From Verrucomicrobiota bacterium (GTDB taxonomy: Bacteria > Verrucomicrobiota > Verrucomicrobiia > Limisphaerales > JADJPG01): a stretch of 64,000 nucleotides of DNA. Made by a program: the position numbers and the translations under genes. The stretch spans positions 25,724 to 89,723 of the forward strand of contig JADJPG010000040.1 of assembly GCA_016713365.1 (NCBI GenBank), read 5' to 3'. The notes under the pieces are model-generated. The model saw only the letters and a program-made list of their open reading frames with translations. It was not told the DNA's origin and did no database searches. This document shows, one piece after another, positions 47,225-55,555 of the stretch. Numbering within the stretch: the stretch's first letter is position 1; the number at the start of each line of letters is the position of its first letter.

Positions 47225-47597
47225 GAACGCAGGCTTCGCAAATCAAACTCGAGAAGTGAAAAACTTGGAGGACAAGATTCTTTACGCGGTCTTTGGACTC
47301 ATGGGCGGTTTCCTCGGCTTTTTGGTATTTGCCGTGGGCCTTGGTGGCTGGCGATACCTGCTGACGAACCGCCCACCTAAACCATGGAATGGGCTGACGG
47401 CGCTGATCCTCTGCACGACGATTGGCTTCGGATGGGGTCTACTGTCCTACAAGTTCAGGAATCGGGAGTTCGGTTCGGGAGGATCGCACTTCTACGGCGA
47501 CGAGGCGAACGGACTCCTCTTCGCTAAGAGGCTGATGGTGATTGGCACCTGCCTGGCCGGTCTCTATTTCATCTGGCAGTTGGCGAAGGGGCTTTGA
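47214..47597 (+). CDS. Small membrane protein, unknown
   Basis: 127 residues if the ATG at 47214 is used, or about 113 if the GTG at 47256 is. The latter gives VKNLEDKILYAVFGLMGGFLGFLVFAVGL, a more natural N-terminus. Three hydrophobic segments are present (FGLMGGFLGFLVFAVGL, LTALILCTTIGFGWGLL, LMVIGTCLAGLYFIWQL). The gene overlaps the upstream permease by 11 nt and is probably translated from the same mRNA. No family is recognised. Confidence 0.58.
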   Translation: MRCENAGFANQTREVKNLEDKILYAVFGLMGGFLGFLVFAVGLGGWRYLLTNRPPKPWNGLTALILCTTIGFGWGLLSYKFRNREFGSGGSHFYGDEANGLLFAKRLMVIGTCLAGLYFIWQLAKGL

Positions 47598-47662
47598 TTC
47601 AACGGAATCACACTGAATCCCATTTGGATTCAAATAATCGACGCCACTGACAACTTCCCGAA

Positions 47663-48514
47663 TCACCACGTCACCGTCTTTAGATACTTCATGCTCTGCG
47701 GAATCTGTTCCGCGGCGGTCGGGGATTCGTCCTCGATGAAGTAGTGCTTCACACCGGACTTCTTCGCGGCTTTCAGGATGGCGTGCCAGTTCATCTGTCC
47801 GGTGCCGAGGGTGACATCGTTCTTCACGTCGGTGCCGCCGCTGAAATTGCCAATTACGCCCTTCTTCATGTCCTTCACGTGCATCAATTCCCAGCGGCCC
47901 GGATATTTTTCGAGCCACTTCACCGGGTCCTGGCCGGGATGCACCACCCAGAAGACGTCCATTTGGAAGCGCACGAACTTCGGGTTGCACTCTTTCATCA
48001 GCAAATCCATGAACGTGCCGTCGCCGTGCGGACGGAACTCAAAACCGTGGCAGTGGTAGAAGAACTTGATGCCGTGCTTGGCGAGGACTTCACCGGCCTT
48101 GTTGAAGACTTCGATGGCATTGCGGGTCGCGGCTTCGTTGAATTCGCCAGTGTGATCAATCCACGCGCAACCGGCGTATTCGAGCCCGAGCGCCTTGGCG
48201 TCCTTCGCGATGCCTTCCGGATCGGTCTTGTAACGTGCGAACGGGAAGTGACCGCTGATGGGCTTGAGTCCGTTCTCGTCGAGCATCGACTTGAACTTCT
48301 CGGGCGAGAGATTGTAGGTGCCGGCGAGCTCGACGTGCTTGATGCCGAAGCTGCGGACCTTTTCGAGCGCGGCAGGGACGTTCTTGGTGAAGTCCGCGCG
48401 CAGGCTGTAAAGCTGGAGGCCGACGGGTTCATCGAATCCTGCGGCGGATGCGGAAACGGCGCTGGCGACGGCGAGCAGGGAGGAAAAGAGGAGCGTCTTG
48501 ATGGATGGCTTCAT
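47663..48514 (-). CDS. Secreted sugar phosphate isomerase/epimerase-like TIM-barrel protein
   Basis: 283 residues from the ATG at 48514. A signal peptide (LLFSSLLAVASAVSASA) shows export. The mature part is an AP-endonuclease-2-type TIM barrel (PF01261): VGLQLYSLRADFTKNVPAALEKVRSFGIKHVELAGTYN, ISGHFPFARYK, FFYHCHGFEFRP, MDVFWVVHPGQDPVKWLEKYPGRWELMHVKDM and YFIEDES. The metal-binding acidic and histidine positions of the family (E, D, H, E) appear to be present. Secreted members are abundant in PVC bacteria; the substrate is unknown. Confidence 0.87.
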   Translation of the reverse strand: MKPSIKTLLFSSLLAVASAVSASAAGFDEPVGLQLYSLRADFTKNVPAALEKVRSFGIKHVELAGTYNLSPEKFKSMLDENGLKPISGHFPFARYKTDPEGIAKDAKALGLEYAGCAWIDHTGEFNEAATRNAIEVFNKAGEVLAKHGIKFFYHCHGFEFRPHGDGTFMDLLMKECNPKFVRFQMDVFWVVHPGQDPVKWLEKYPGRWELMHVKDMKKGVIGNFSGGTDVKNDVTLGTGQMNWHAILKAAKKSGVKHYFIEDESPTAAEQIPQSMKYLKTVTW

Positions 48515-48614
48515 GGCCGGAGGATGAACAAGAACTCGCGCGAAGCTCAAGCCAAAGGATGTGGGAGGATTCCCGGAGATTGGGGTGTTGGTTGCCCGCA
48601 AAATTGTGAAAGCG

Positions 48615-49490
48615 TCATTTACGCTGGTCACCACGCCACAGCCAGCGCAATGAGTCGGGCAGTAACGCGCCTCCGTGTTTGTGGGTATGTCCGCCGTCGC
48701 CGAACTCAAACCGGTAGTCGTATTTCGCGAACTTGAGAGCCGCGGCCATTTGCTGGTTCGCGAGCGGCCAGTTGCCGAAGCGGTTGTCCAGATCGTTGGA
48801 GCCGTCCTGTAGGAAAATCCGGAGCGGCTTGGGCGGCGTCTTGCGAACCAGAGTGGGATAAACGTGTCCGCCCCGGATATCCGTGAAGCTGCCGATGTGA
48901 CTCATCACCTTGCGGAATTGGTCGGGCCGTTCCCACGCCACGGTGAAGGCGCAGATGCCGCCGCTGCTCACGCCACAAATCGCGCGGCCTTCGGGATCTT
49001 TGGTCAGGTTATATTTTTTGCCGACCTCGGGCAGCATCTCGTCGAGCAGGAAACGCGCGTAGGTATCGCCGAGGGAATCGTATTCGAAGCTGCGATTGTT
49101 GCCCTTCCAACGATCGGCGGGCATCTCCGTCCCGCGATGCCCGGGCGTGATAAAGATGCCGATGGTCACCGGCATTTCCTTTGCGGCGATGAGATTGTCG
49201 AACACGACCGGCACACGGTACTCCTCGTTGGTCTTCACGTATTTGTGGCCATCCTGAAAGACCATCACGCACGCTGGCTTCTCGGCGGTGTATTGGGCCG
49301 GAACGTAGATCCAGTATTCGCGCAGGGTGTTGGTGAAGATCTGGCTGCGGAACTCGAATGGGCCTTCCACGCGACCGACCGGAACCCCGGCCTTCGGAAG
49401 GGAATCCGGCCCCAGCTTATAATCATCGGCGGCGACAACGTTCAGGACGGAAACGAGGCAGCATGCGGCGAATGTGGAAGGCAATTTCAT
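48615..49490 (-). CDS. Secreted esterase (Fes/enterochelin-esterase-like fold)
   Basis: 291 residues from the ATG at 49490. A signal peptide ([15 protein letters not shown]) precedes an alpha/beta-hydrolase of the putative esterase family PF00756. Motifs are [25 protein letters not shown], the nucleophile elbow [18 protein letters not shown] (acid) and [11 protein letters not shown] (His). The substrate could be a carbohydrate ester, as for other secreted PF00756 members near TIM-barrel sugar proteins. It is transcribed divergently from ppnP. The 100-nt gap to the next gene on this strand suggests a possible two-gene operon with the TIM-barrel protein. Confidence 0.87.
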   Translation of the reverse strand: MKLPSTFAACCLVSVLNVVAADDYKLGPDSLPKAGVPVGRVEGPFEFRSQIFTNTLREYWIYVPAQYTAEKPACVMVFQDGHKYVKTNEEYRVPVVFDNLIAAKEMPVTIGIFITPGHRGTEMPADRWKGNNRSFEYDSLGDTYARFLLDEMLPEVGKKYNLTKDPEGRAICGVSSGGICAFTVAWERPDQFRKVMSHIGSFTDIRGGHVYPTLVRKTPPKPLRIFLQDGSNDLDNRFGNWPLANQQMAAALKFAKYDYRFEFGDGGHTHKHGGALLPDSLRWLWRGDQRK

Positions 49491-49586
49491 AGGTGTGAAT
49501 GGCAGACGCTGCGGAGAACATTGCATTCAGGTGATTTGGCGGAGAGCAGTGGCAAATCACCCGCCGCGGGCGAATGGAACCGCACC

Positions 49587-49620
49587 TTGACATTTTATTG
49601 CGCCGACCAAAACTCGGCGC
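49587..49620 (+). promoter_or_regulatory. -35-like box and perfect hairpin just before ppnP
   Basis: TTGACA lies at 49587-49592. A perfect inverted repeat GCGCCGA ... TCGGCGC (49600-49620, 7-bp stem, 7-nt loop) ends 3 nt before the ATG. No ribosome binding site is visible, and no clear -10 box follows the TTGACA at 17 nt. The hairpin could be an operator or control translation. Confidence 0.35.
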
Positions 49621-49623
49621 CCT

Positions 49624-49953
49624 ATGTCAACGATCGCTACTGAATTTCGCGGTGTCACGGCTGTCACGAAGGCCAACGTCTATTTCGATGGCAAGGTGGT
49701 CAGTCACTCCATCCTGTTTGCCGACGGCTCCAAGAAGACCCTCGGTCTGATTTATCCCGGCAAATATCACTTTGGCACCGACAAGGCGGAGCTCATGGAG
49801 ATCGTCGCCGGTGCGTGCAGCGTGAAGATTGACGGTCAGTCCGCGGTGACCGACTACGCCGCCGGTCAGGCGTTCAATGTCCCGGCCAAGTCCGGCTTCG
49901 ACATCGAAGTGAAGAACGGCATCTGCGAATACATCTGCTCGTTTATTGGGTAA
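49624..49953 (+). CDS. ppnP: Pyrimidine/purine nucleoside phosphorylase PpnP
   Basis: 109 residues, the complete length of the PpnP/DUF1255 family (PF06865). It phosphorolyses several nucleosides to base and ribose-1-phosphate. The small cupin barrel is visible in the strands NVYFDGKVVSHSILFADGSKKTLGLIYPGKYHFGTDKAELMEIV and the conserved end FNVPAKSGFDIEVKNGICEYICSFI. No signal peptide. It begins right after the hairpin described separately. Confidence 0.93.
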   Translation: MSTIATEFRGVTAVTKANVYFDGKVVSHSILFADGSKKTLGLIYPGKYHFGTDKAELMEIVAGACSVKIDGQSAVTDYAAGQAFNVPAKSGFDIEVKNGICEYICSFIG

Positions 49954-49975
49954 ATTGCTTTGCCCGAAGGTCGCT

Positions 49976-50539
49976 ATGCACATGGAGGTCCTAGTCGCAG
50001 GCGACGACGTTGATGCCATACTCCTGCCTTTCAGCGCACATCTGGAGGTCGAGCCGTATGAGGTCATTCTCGATGACGATGAGGTGAATGAGATGGCAAA
50101 GAGCTATGGAGTCCCAGTGACAGATCCTGCGGCTCTTGTCTCGAAAATGAATGATTGGAGGCATGAGCCAGGGTTCATCAAGGACGGAAAACTTGGGCGG
50201 ATATCGCAGCGAAACCCAAGGGCCAAGTTGGATTGGTATCAAGTGGGTGGACAATGGGCCGACGGATTGCGATTAAGGAACCCGCGTCGAGTATATCGCT
50301 TCTTTGGGTTGATTCCGGCGGGATACAAATCTACCGCGACGTCTGCTTTGAAGTCAGAGGTGGATTCTGAATTCCTCCAATCAAATCCTCCCGCTGCGCT
50401 GGTCTATGATGGCAAATGGAAGGCTTCCACTTTCTTTCCGAACGATGAAGAATCAAAGGATTGGAAAGAGGAGTTTGCCAGAGCCTTTGCCGATGTTCCC
50501 GACAACTGCCGTCTTACGATAGTCGACGTCCATAGTTGA
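49976..50539 (+). CDS. Hypothetical protein
   Basis: 187 residues if read from the ATG at 49976 (MHMEVLVAGDDVDAILLPF); the ATG at 49946 overlaps ppnP by 8 nt and would add ten residues. It is soluble with several charged stretches, such as KLDWYQVGGQWADGLRLRNP and a C-terminal FARAFADVPDNCRLTIVDVH. The DWYQVGGQWAD motif occurs in phage- and toxin-associated small proteins, from general memory only. I cannot assign a function. Confidence 0.6.
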   Translation: MHMEVLVAGDDVDAILLPFSAHLEVEPYEVILDDDEVNEMAKSYGVPVTDPAALVSKMNDWRHEPGFIKDGKLGRISQRNPRAKLDWYQVGGQWADGLRLRNPRRVYRFFGLIPAGYKSTATSALKSEVDSEFLQSNPPAALVYDGKWKASTFFPNDEESKDWKEEFARAFADVPDNCRLTIVDVHS

Positions 50540-50548
50540 CTGGCCCGA

Positions 50549-51238
50549 CTACTTGCCGGAGTTGTTCGATCGCTCGGCTTTCCTCAGCTCGCGCTCCTGC
50601 TTCTTCGTCTCCGCGCGCAGCAGCTCTTCCGCTGACCAGCCCTGTCCTTGCGCCAGCTGTGTCAATTCGAAGAGCTGTTTTGCTATCTCGCCCTTTGCGC
50701 GGGCAGCGGATTTACCTTTCGGCTGATCGATTAACTTCGCCTTGCGCGCCTTCTTCACCAGCTTCTCGGCGCGAAGCAGGGCGGGAAGATGCTTCGGAAT
50801 GCCGTCGAGAGCGGACGGGCGATCGTGCTTCGTGCCTTTCTTTTCCGCCTTCTTGATTTGCTCCCACTGCGCCCAGACGGCATCGACGGACTTCACCTTC
50901 GAATCGCCGAAGACGTGCGGGTGCCGGCGGATGAGCTTCTCCACGATGCGACGGGCGACTTCCTCGAAATCAAACACGCCACGTTCATTCGCGAGCTGGC
51001 AGTGGAAGACGACTTGCAGCAGCAGATCGCCGAGCTCCTCCGCCATCTCGTGATCGTCGCCGGCCTCGATGGCGTCCATCAGCTCGTAAACCTCCTCCAC
51101 GGCGTGGAAGCGTAGCGACAGATGATCCTGCTCGCGGTCCCACGGACAACCCGTTGGCGAGCGGAGCCGCGCCATGACGTCGAGCAGATCGTTGATAGCC
51201 GGCTGGCGACGACTTTTGGAGGGAGACTTCTTTTTCAT
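50549..51238 (-). CDS. mazG: Nucleoside triphosphate pyrophosphohydrolase MazG
   Basis: 229 residues from the ATG at 51238. The first MazG domain has LRSPTGCPWDREQDHLSLRFHAVEEVYELMDAI and the metal-binding EELGDLLLQVVFHC. A second, weaker region (RRIVEKLIRRHPHVFGDSKV...) and a Lys/Arg-rich C-terminus follow. MazG hydrolyses NTPs and dNTPs to monophosphates and modulates (p)ppGpp responses. It starts 8 nt behind proB and is probably co-transcribed with it. Confidence 0.92.
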   Translation of the reverse strand: MKKKSPSKSRRQPAINDLLDVMARLRSPTGCPWDREQDHLSLRFHAVEEVYELMDAIEAGDDHEMAEELGDLLLQVVFHCQLANERGVFDFEEVARRIVEKLIRRHPHVFGDSKVKSVDAVWAQWEQIKKAEKKGTKHDRPSALDGIPKHLPALLRAEKLVKKARKAKLIDQPKGKSAARAKGEIAKQLFELTQLAQGQGWSAEELLRAETKKQERELRKAERSNNSGK

Positions 51239-51246
51239 GCGGGACG

Positions 51247-52323
51247 TCACAGAATCACGAGGTCATCGCGATGAATCACTTCGGTCCGTGCCAAACCGCC
51301 CGCGTTAATCTCGGCGGCAGAATATTGCGCGATGCCGCGCGCGAACTCTGCGCCAGCGGTGTCGCAAATGCGCACAACATCGCCGACAGAGAACTTGCCA
51401 GTGCATTCCTTGATGCCGGGCGGAAGGAGGCTCTTGCCGCGTTCGCACAAAGCCTTCTTCGCGCCGTCATCGACGGTAAGCGTGCCTTTCGGACGATGGA
51501 AGAAAGCGATCCAACGCTTGCGACCCTTCAGCTTGCTCGGCTGCGGAATGAAGAGCGTGCCTTCATCAACGCCGTCCAGCACGCGACGGAGCACCGTCTT
51601 CTTGTGCCCGGGCGCGATGACCAGCGGAATGCCGGCGCGGACGACAATCCTCGCCGCCTGAATCTTCGAGCTCATGCCGCCGACCGCCGTCGCGCTGGTG
51701 GTGCCGCCGGCCATCTTCTCGATGCTGCCATCGATACGTTCGATGACATGGAGCAGGCGCGCCTCCTCAGTGCCGAAGTTTTCCACCACGCCGTCCACGG
51801 TGGTGAGAATCACCAGCAAATCCGCCGGCAGCAGCGCGGCGACGAGCGCGGACAGTTTGTCGTTATCGCCGAACTTCAATTCGGTGACGGAGATGGCGTC
51901 GTTCTCGTTGATGACGGGAATGACTCCGCGTCGCAGCAGCGTGACGAGCGTGTTGCGGGCATTGAGATGGCGTTGGTGATGTTCGAGATCCTCGTGCGTG
52001 AGCAGCACCTGCGCGACGTGCAAGTCGTGCTTCGCAAAGAGCTTTTCGTAGGTGGCCATCAGCCGCGACTGGCCGACCGCGGCGCAGGCTTGGAGTTCCT
52101 CGACCGTGCCCGGACGTTTGTCGAAGCCAAGCACGCCCATGCCTGCGCTGACGGTTCCGGACGTGACGATGACGACTTCGTGGCCGGCTTTGCGGAGCGT
52201 GGCGACCTGGGTGACGAGCTGGCGGATCTGCGCGAGGTCGGGCTGCTTCCGGCTGTCGGTGAGCACACCGGTGCCGAGCTTCACGACGATGCGGCGAATG
52301 TTCTTAAGGGACTCTGAACGCAC
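51247..52323 (-). CDS. proB: Glutamate 5-kinase
   Basis: 358 residues starting at the GTG (52323); no ATG lies close by, and the ATG at 52437 would add an unrelated N-terminus. The kinase domain starts IRRIVVKLGTGVLTD, with VVIVTSGTVSAGMGVLGF, PVINENDAI and VGGMSSKIQAARI. A C-terminal PUA domain (GKFSVGDVVRICDTAGAEFARGIAQYSAAE) completes the full-length form. ProB makes gamma-glutamyl phosphate for proline synthesis. proA is not adjacent; mazG follows by 8 nt. Confidence 0.95.
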   Translation of the reverse strand: MRSESLKNIRRIVVKLGTGVLTDSRKQPDLAQIRQLVTQVATLRKAGHEVVIVTSGTVSAGMGVLGFDKRPGTVEELQACAAVGQSRLMATYEKLFAKHDLHVAQVLLTHEDLEHHQRHLNARNTLVTLLRRGVIPVINENDAISVTELKFGDNDKLSALVAALLPADLLVILTTVDGVVENFGTEEARLLHVIERIDGSIEKMAGGTTSATAVGGMSSKIQAARIVVRAGIPLVIAPGHKKTVLRRVLDGVDEGTLFIPQPSKLKGRKRWIAFFHRPKGTLTVDDGAKKALCERGKSLLPPGIKECTGKFSVGDVVRICDTAGAEFARGIAQYSAAEINAGGLARTEVIHRDDLVIL

Positions 52324-52421
52324 GCGGAGTTGGTAGCAAAAGGTGTCGCAGGGGTCGAGAGAGGAATGACCATGCGCGGCTTCGTCATTGCGTCGTTGGA
52401 CATTTTTCCTACCCTTCGGCC

Positions 52422-53492
52422 ATGCGCAACGAATCACTCAAGTTCCTGCAAACGCTCATCAACACTCCGAGCCCGTCCGGGTTCGAGACCCGCGGCCAGC
52501 GCGTGTGGCTTGATTACGTGAAGAAGTTCGCCGAAGCCACCGAGACCGACGCGTACGGCAATGCCGTGGCGTGGTTCAACAAAGGGGGCTCGCCCCGCAT
52601 CATGCTCGCGGCGCACGCGGATGAAATCGCGATGACGGTGAATTTCATCAACGAACAGGGTTTCATTTACGTCCGACGCGTGGGTGGCATCGACCCGGCG
52701 ATTACGAAGGCGCAGCGGGTGAACATTCACGCGCGCGAGGGAACGGTCCGTGGGGTTGTGGGCAACGTGGCGCCGCACTTGATGAAGCTCGAGGGCGAGC
52801 CGAAGCCGCCGAAGATTCACGACTTGTTCATCGACATCGGTGTGTCGAGCCGCAAGGAGGCTGAGAAGCTCGTGCGCATCGGCGATCCGATTACATTGGT
52901 CGATGAGTTTGAAATGTTGCGCGGCGATCTCGCCGTGGCGCGGGCGTTCGACAATCGCATTGGCACATTTGCCGTGGCCGAGGCGTTGCGGCTGTTGACC
53001 GAGAGCAACCGCAAACTGCACGCGGAGGTTTGCGTGGTATCGAACATCCAGGAGGAAGTCGGTTGTCTCGGTGTGCGCCAGATTGCTTACACGCTCAAGC
53101 CGGATGTGGCGCTGGTGGTTGACGTCACGCACGCGACGGATTATCCGACGGTGAGCCAGGCGCAGCACGGCGACATCAAGATTGGTCGCGGACCAGCCAT
53201 CACTCACGGCGGTCCGAATCACGCCGAGGTGGTCGCGCGGTTGGAGAAAATCGCGGAGGACGAGGAGATTCCGCTCCAGCATGAGGCGATCTCGTCGTCG
53301 AGCGGCACGGACACGGATGTGATCTTCTGGACGCGTGGTGGCATTCCGTCGGCGTTGATCAGCCTGCCGAATCGTTACATGCACTCGCCGGTGGAAGTGG
53401 TGAGCCTGAAGGATCTCGAACAGATTCCGGAACTGATGGCGGCCTTCGCGCAATCGCTCAAGCGCGGCGAGCAGTTCAAGATCAAGATCTGA
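52422..53492 (+). CDS. M42-family metallo-aminopeptidase
   Basis: 356 residues. M42 (FrvX-type) features are INTPSPSGFE, the first metal site LAAHADEIAMTV, the second metal residue in ARAFDNRIGT, catalytic Glu in QEEVGCLG, VVDVTHATDYP, and the last ligand in YMHSPVEVVSL. These dinuclear-metal peptidases form large cytoplasmic tetrahedral (TET) complexes, some with peptidase and some with glucanase activity. The 98-nt gap to the divergent proB probably holds both promoters. Confidence 0.9.
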   Translation: MRNESLKFLQTLINTPSPSGFETRGQRVWLDYVKKFAEATETDAYGNAVAWFNKGGSPRIMLAAHADEIAMTVNFINEQGFIYVRRVGGIDPAITKAQRVNIHAREGTVRGVVGNVAPHLMKLEGEPKPPKIHDLFIDIGVSSRKEAEKLVRIGDPITLVDEFEMLRGDLAVARAFDNRIGTFAVAEALRLLTESNRKLHAEVCVVSNIQEEVGCLGVRQIAYTLKPDVALVVDVTHATDYPTVSQAQHGDIKIGRGPAITHGGPNHAEVVARLEKIAEDEEIPLQHEAISSSSGTDTDVIFWTRGGIPSALISLPNRYMHSPVEVVSLKDLEQIPELMAAFAQSLKRGEQFKIKI

Positions 53493-53510
53493 CACCTTGC
53501 CTGGATTCAG

Positions 53511-54995
53511 ATGATTCCGCTGATTCGCCTCGAAGGCGTGGATGTCGCCATTGAGGGCGCGAGGATTCTGCGCGATGTGCGCTGGTGTCTGCGCGCGGGC
53601 GAACATTGGGCGGTGCTGGGAGGCAATGGTTCAGGGAAGAGCACGTTCCTGAAACTGATTCGCGGCGAGCTGGCACCAGCGCCCGGCGGCATGGGGCGGC
53701 GCGTGTATGGGTTCGATGGCGACGAGCAAGTGACGGCGGTCGGTGTGAAGGAGAAGGTGGCGCTGGTCTCGCCCGAATTGCAGACGCGGTATCTGACGCA
53801 GGAATGGGGGCTCAGCGTTCGCGAGGTCATTCATTCCGGGATTACGTTCAGCGAGTATTCGCCGCTGCGTCTGCGGGCAGCTCAGAAGGAGCGGGTGGAT
53901 CAAGTGGTGGAGCTGCTGGGTATTCGCACGTTGCTGCGGCGGAACGTGCAGGCGCTGTCGACGGGCGAGCTGCGCAAGGTTTTGATTGCACGCGCGCTCG
54001 TGGGAGCTCCGCGGGTGCTGGTGTGTGATGAGGTGTGCGATGGGTTGGATGCAGCGTCGCGCGCGAATCTTCTCGCGGCGTTGGAGCGTGTGGCGCGGAA
54101 TGGCACGCAGCTGTTGCTGACGACGCATCGGAGCGAGGAGTTGATCCCGACGATTACGCATCGGGCGGTTTTTCAGGGCGGCAGGATGGTGGAGGCGGGG
54201 CCGTTGCTTCCCGCGTTGCGTCTCGCGAGCGGGCCGACGGGAGCGAGTGAACTGCCCCGGTCGAAGCGAAGTTCCGTTGTGCGCGATGGGAAGCTCGTCG
54301 ATGCGAAGGTGCTGATTCAGATCGAACGGGCGGATGTGTTTCTCAATGAACGTCGTGTCCTGCGGAACATCAATATCGAGATCAAGACGGGCGAGCATTG
54401 GGCCGTGCTGGGTCCGAATGGCGCGGGCAAGTCGACTCTTCTGAAGTTGATCATGGGCGACCTGCATCCGGCGTGGGGCGGGCGGGTGCGCCGGTTTGAG
54501 TTCACCCCGCAGAATACGATTTGGGAGCTGAGGCGGCGGATTGGTTATGTGTCCCCTGAGTTGCACTCGAGTTACCGCGACGATGTGACGGGTGCGGAGG
54601 CCATCGCGTCCGGATTCACGTCGAGCATCGGCGTCATGCTGAAGCCGGATCGGAAACAGATGGCGGCGGCGGGGCGATTGGCCGAGGAACTGGGCATCGG
54701 ACATCTCGTGGGCAAGAGCGTGCTTCAGATGTCGTACGGGGAATTTCGGCGCATCCTGCTGGCGCGGGCCTTGGTGCATCGACCCCAATTGTTGATTTGT
54801 GACGAGCCGTTCGATGGACTCGATGCCGCAGGGCGCGAAGAAATCGGCGCGCTGCTGGAGCGTATCACGGCGTCGGGCTCGAATCTGGTGGTTGTGACGC
54901 ATCACGCGGATGATTTGCCGGCTTGCCTGACGCATTGCATTGAGCTGAGCGCGGGCCGGGTGGTTTATCAGGGTGAGTTGGGGAAGAGACGGTAA
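53511..54995 (+). CDS. ModF/PhrA-like tandem ABC ATPase
   Basis: 494 residues with two ABC ATPase domains. The first has Walker A GGNGSGKST, the signature-like TGELRKVLIARALV and Walker B VLVCDEVCDGLDAA. The second has GPNGAGKST, MSYGEFRRILLARALV and LLICDEPFDGLDAAG. Each ends in LLxTTH/VVTHH. The arrangement is that of ModF/PhrA, linked to molybdate genes in some bacteria, but no permease or molybdate gene is next to it. It follows the M42 gene after 18 nt. Confidence 0.85.
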   Translation: MIPLIRLEGVDVAIEGARILRDVRWCLRAGEHWAVLGGNGSGKSTFLKLIRGELAPAPGGMGRRVYGFDGDEQVTAVGVKEKVALVSPELQTRYLTQEWGLSVREVIHSGITFSEYSPLRLRAAQKERVDQVVELLGIRTLLRRNVQALSTGELRKVLIARALVGAPRVLVCDEVCDGLDAASRANLLAALERVARNGTQLLLTTHRSEELIPTITHRAVFQGGRMVEAGPLLPALRLASGPTGASELPRSKRSSVVRDGKLVDAKVLIQIERADVFLNERRVLRNINIEIKTGEHWAVLGPNGAGKSTLLKLIMGDLHPAWGGRVRRFEFTPQNTIWELRRRIGYVSPELHSSYRDDVTGAEAIASGFTSSIGVMLKPDRKQMAAAGRLAEELGIGHLVGKSVLQMSYGEFRRILLARALVHRPQLLICDEPFDGLDAAGREEIGALLERITASGSNLVVVTHHADDLPACLTHCIELSAGRVVYQGELGKRR

Positions 54996-55124
54996 ACAGG
55001 TCGTTTCCGAAACCGCTCCGCAAATCCCCTAGTCGCCTTTGCGCTACGTGCTGAGCGGCTCTTCCGTGGAAAACATCGCCTGTGGCGATTGAAGACGACC
55101 AGCCGTGTGGCACATATCAAGCAA

Positions 55125-55463
55125 ATGACTCAGGCAACATCGACAACCCAAAAGACGATTCCCGGCCTCAACCTCTCGGGAGAGTGGATCGGCCACTACC
55201 GCGGGCATTTCGACCAGGTCGTCAAGATCACCCAGCTCGGCGACGAAGTGGTCGCCGTCAAAATCACCGGCGATGACCATGTGCCCGGCGGGCAGGTGAC
55301 GTTCCGCGCGAACGTGAAGACCGGCGTGGGTGAGGGTCAGGTGGCTGAGAAGGAATTTCGCAATGCGTGCTTCGTGCCGGGCAAGCTGGAGATCGTGAAT
55401 GCCGAGCGAATCGTGTTCACGTGGGAGAACTGCGGCAAGGTCGAGTTCCGCAAGGACGACTGA
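55125..55463 (+). CDS. Small beta-rich protein, unknown
   Basis: 112 residues from the ATG at 55125 (the TTG at 55089 would add 12). It contains LNLSGEWIGHYRGHFDQVVKITQLGDEVVAVKITGDDHVPGGQVTFRANV, an eight-stranded-barrel-like pattern of the kind seen in calycin or lipocalin-like proteins, and ends FTWENCGKVEFRKDD. There is no signal peptide. I cannot name a family. A bidirectional terminator follows. Confidence 0.65.
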   Translation: MTQATSTTQKTIPGLNLSGEWIGHYRGHFDQVVKITQLGDEVVAVKITGDDHVPGGQVTFRANVKTGVGEGQVAEKEFRNACFVPGKLEIVNAERIVFTWENCGKVEFRKDD

Positions 55464-55492
55464 GCGGTTCGCCGAGGCGGAAGCATTGCCTG

Positions 55493-55538
55493 TAAATTAA
55501 AAAGCTGCCGGCCAATTGGCCGGCAGCTTTGTTTTTGG
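55493..55538. terminator. Perfect palindromic bidirectional terminator
   Basis: The 30-bp sequence from 55501 to 55530 is its own reverse complement (AAAGCTGCCGGCC, then AATT, then the mirror half). It has an A-rich tract on the left and T5 on the right. It separates the convergent genes ending at 55463 (+) and 55556 (-). Confidence 0.93.
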
Positions 55539-55555
55539 GAGATTGATTTCGAGAC

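Noticed and set aside
48220..48260. Another TTGTAAC at 48227 and one at about 34606 as further copies of the ECF motif
   Set aside because: Both are inside genes; at the 16-nt position the sequence is ACCG or GGCA rather than GGTG.
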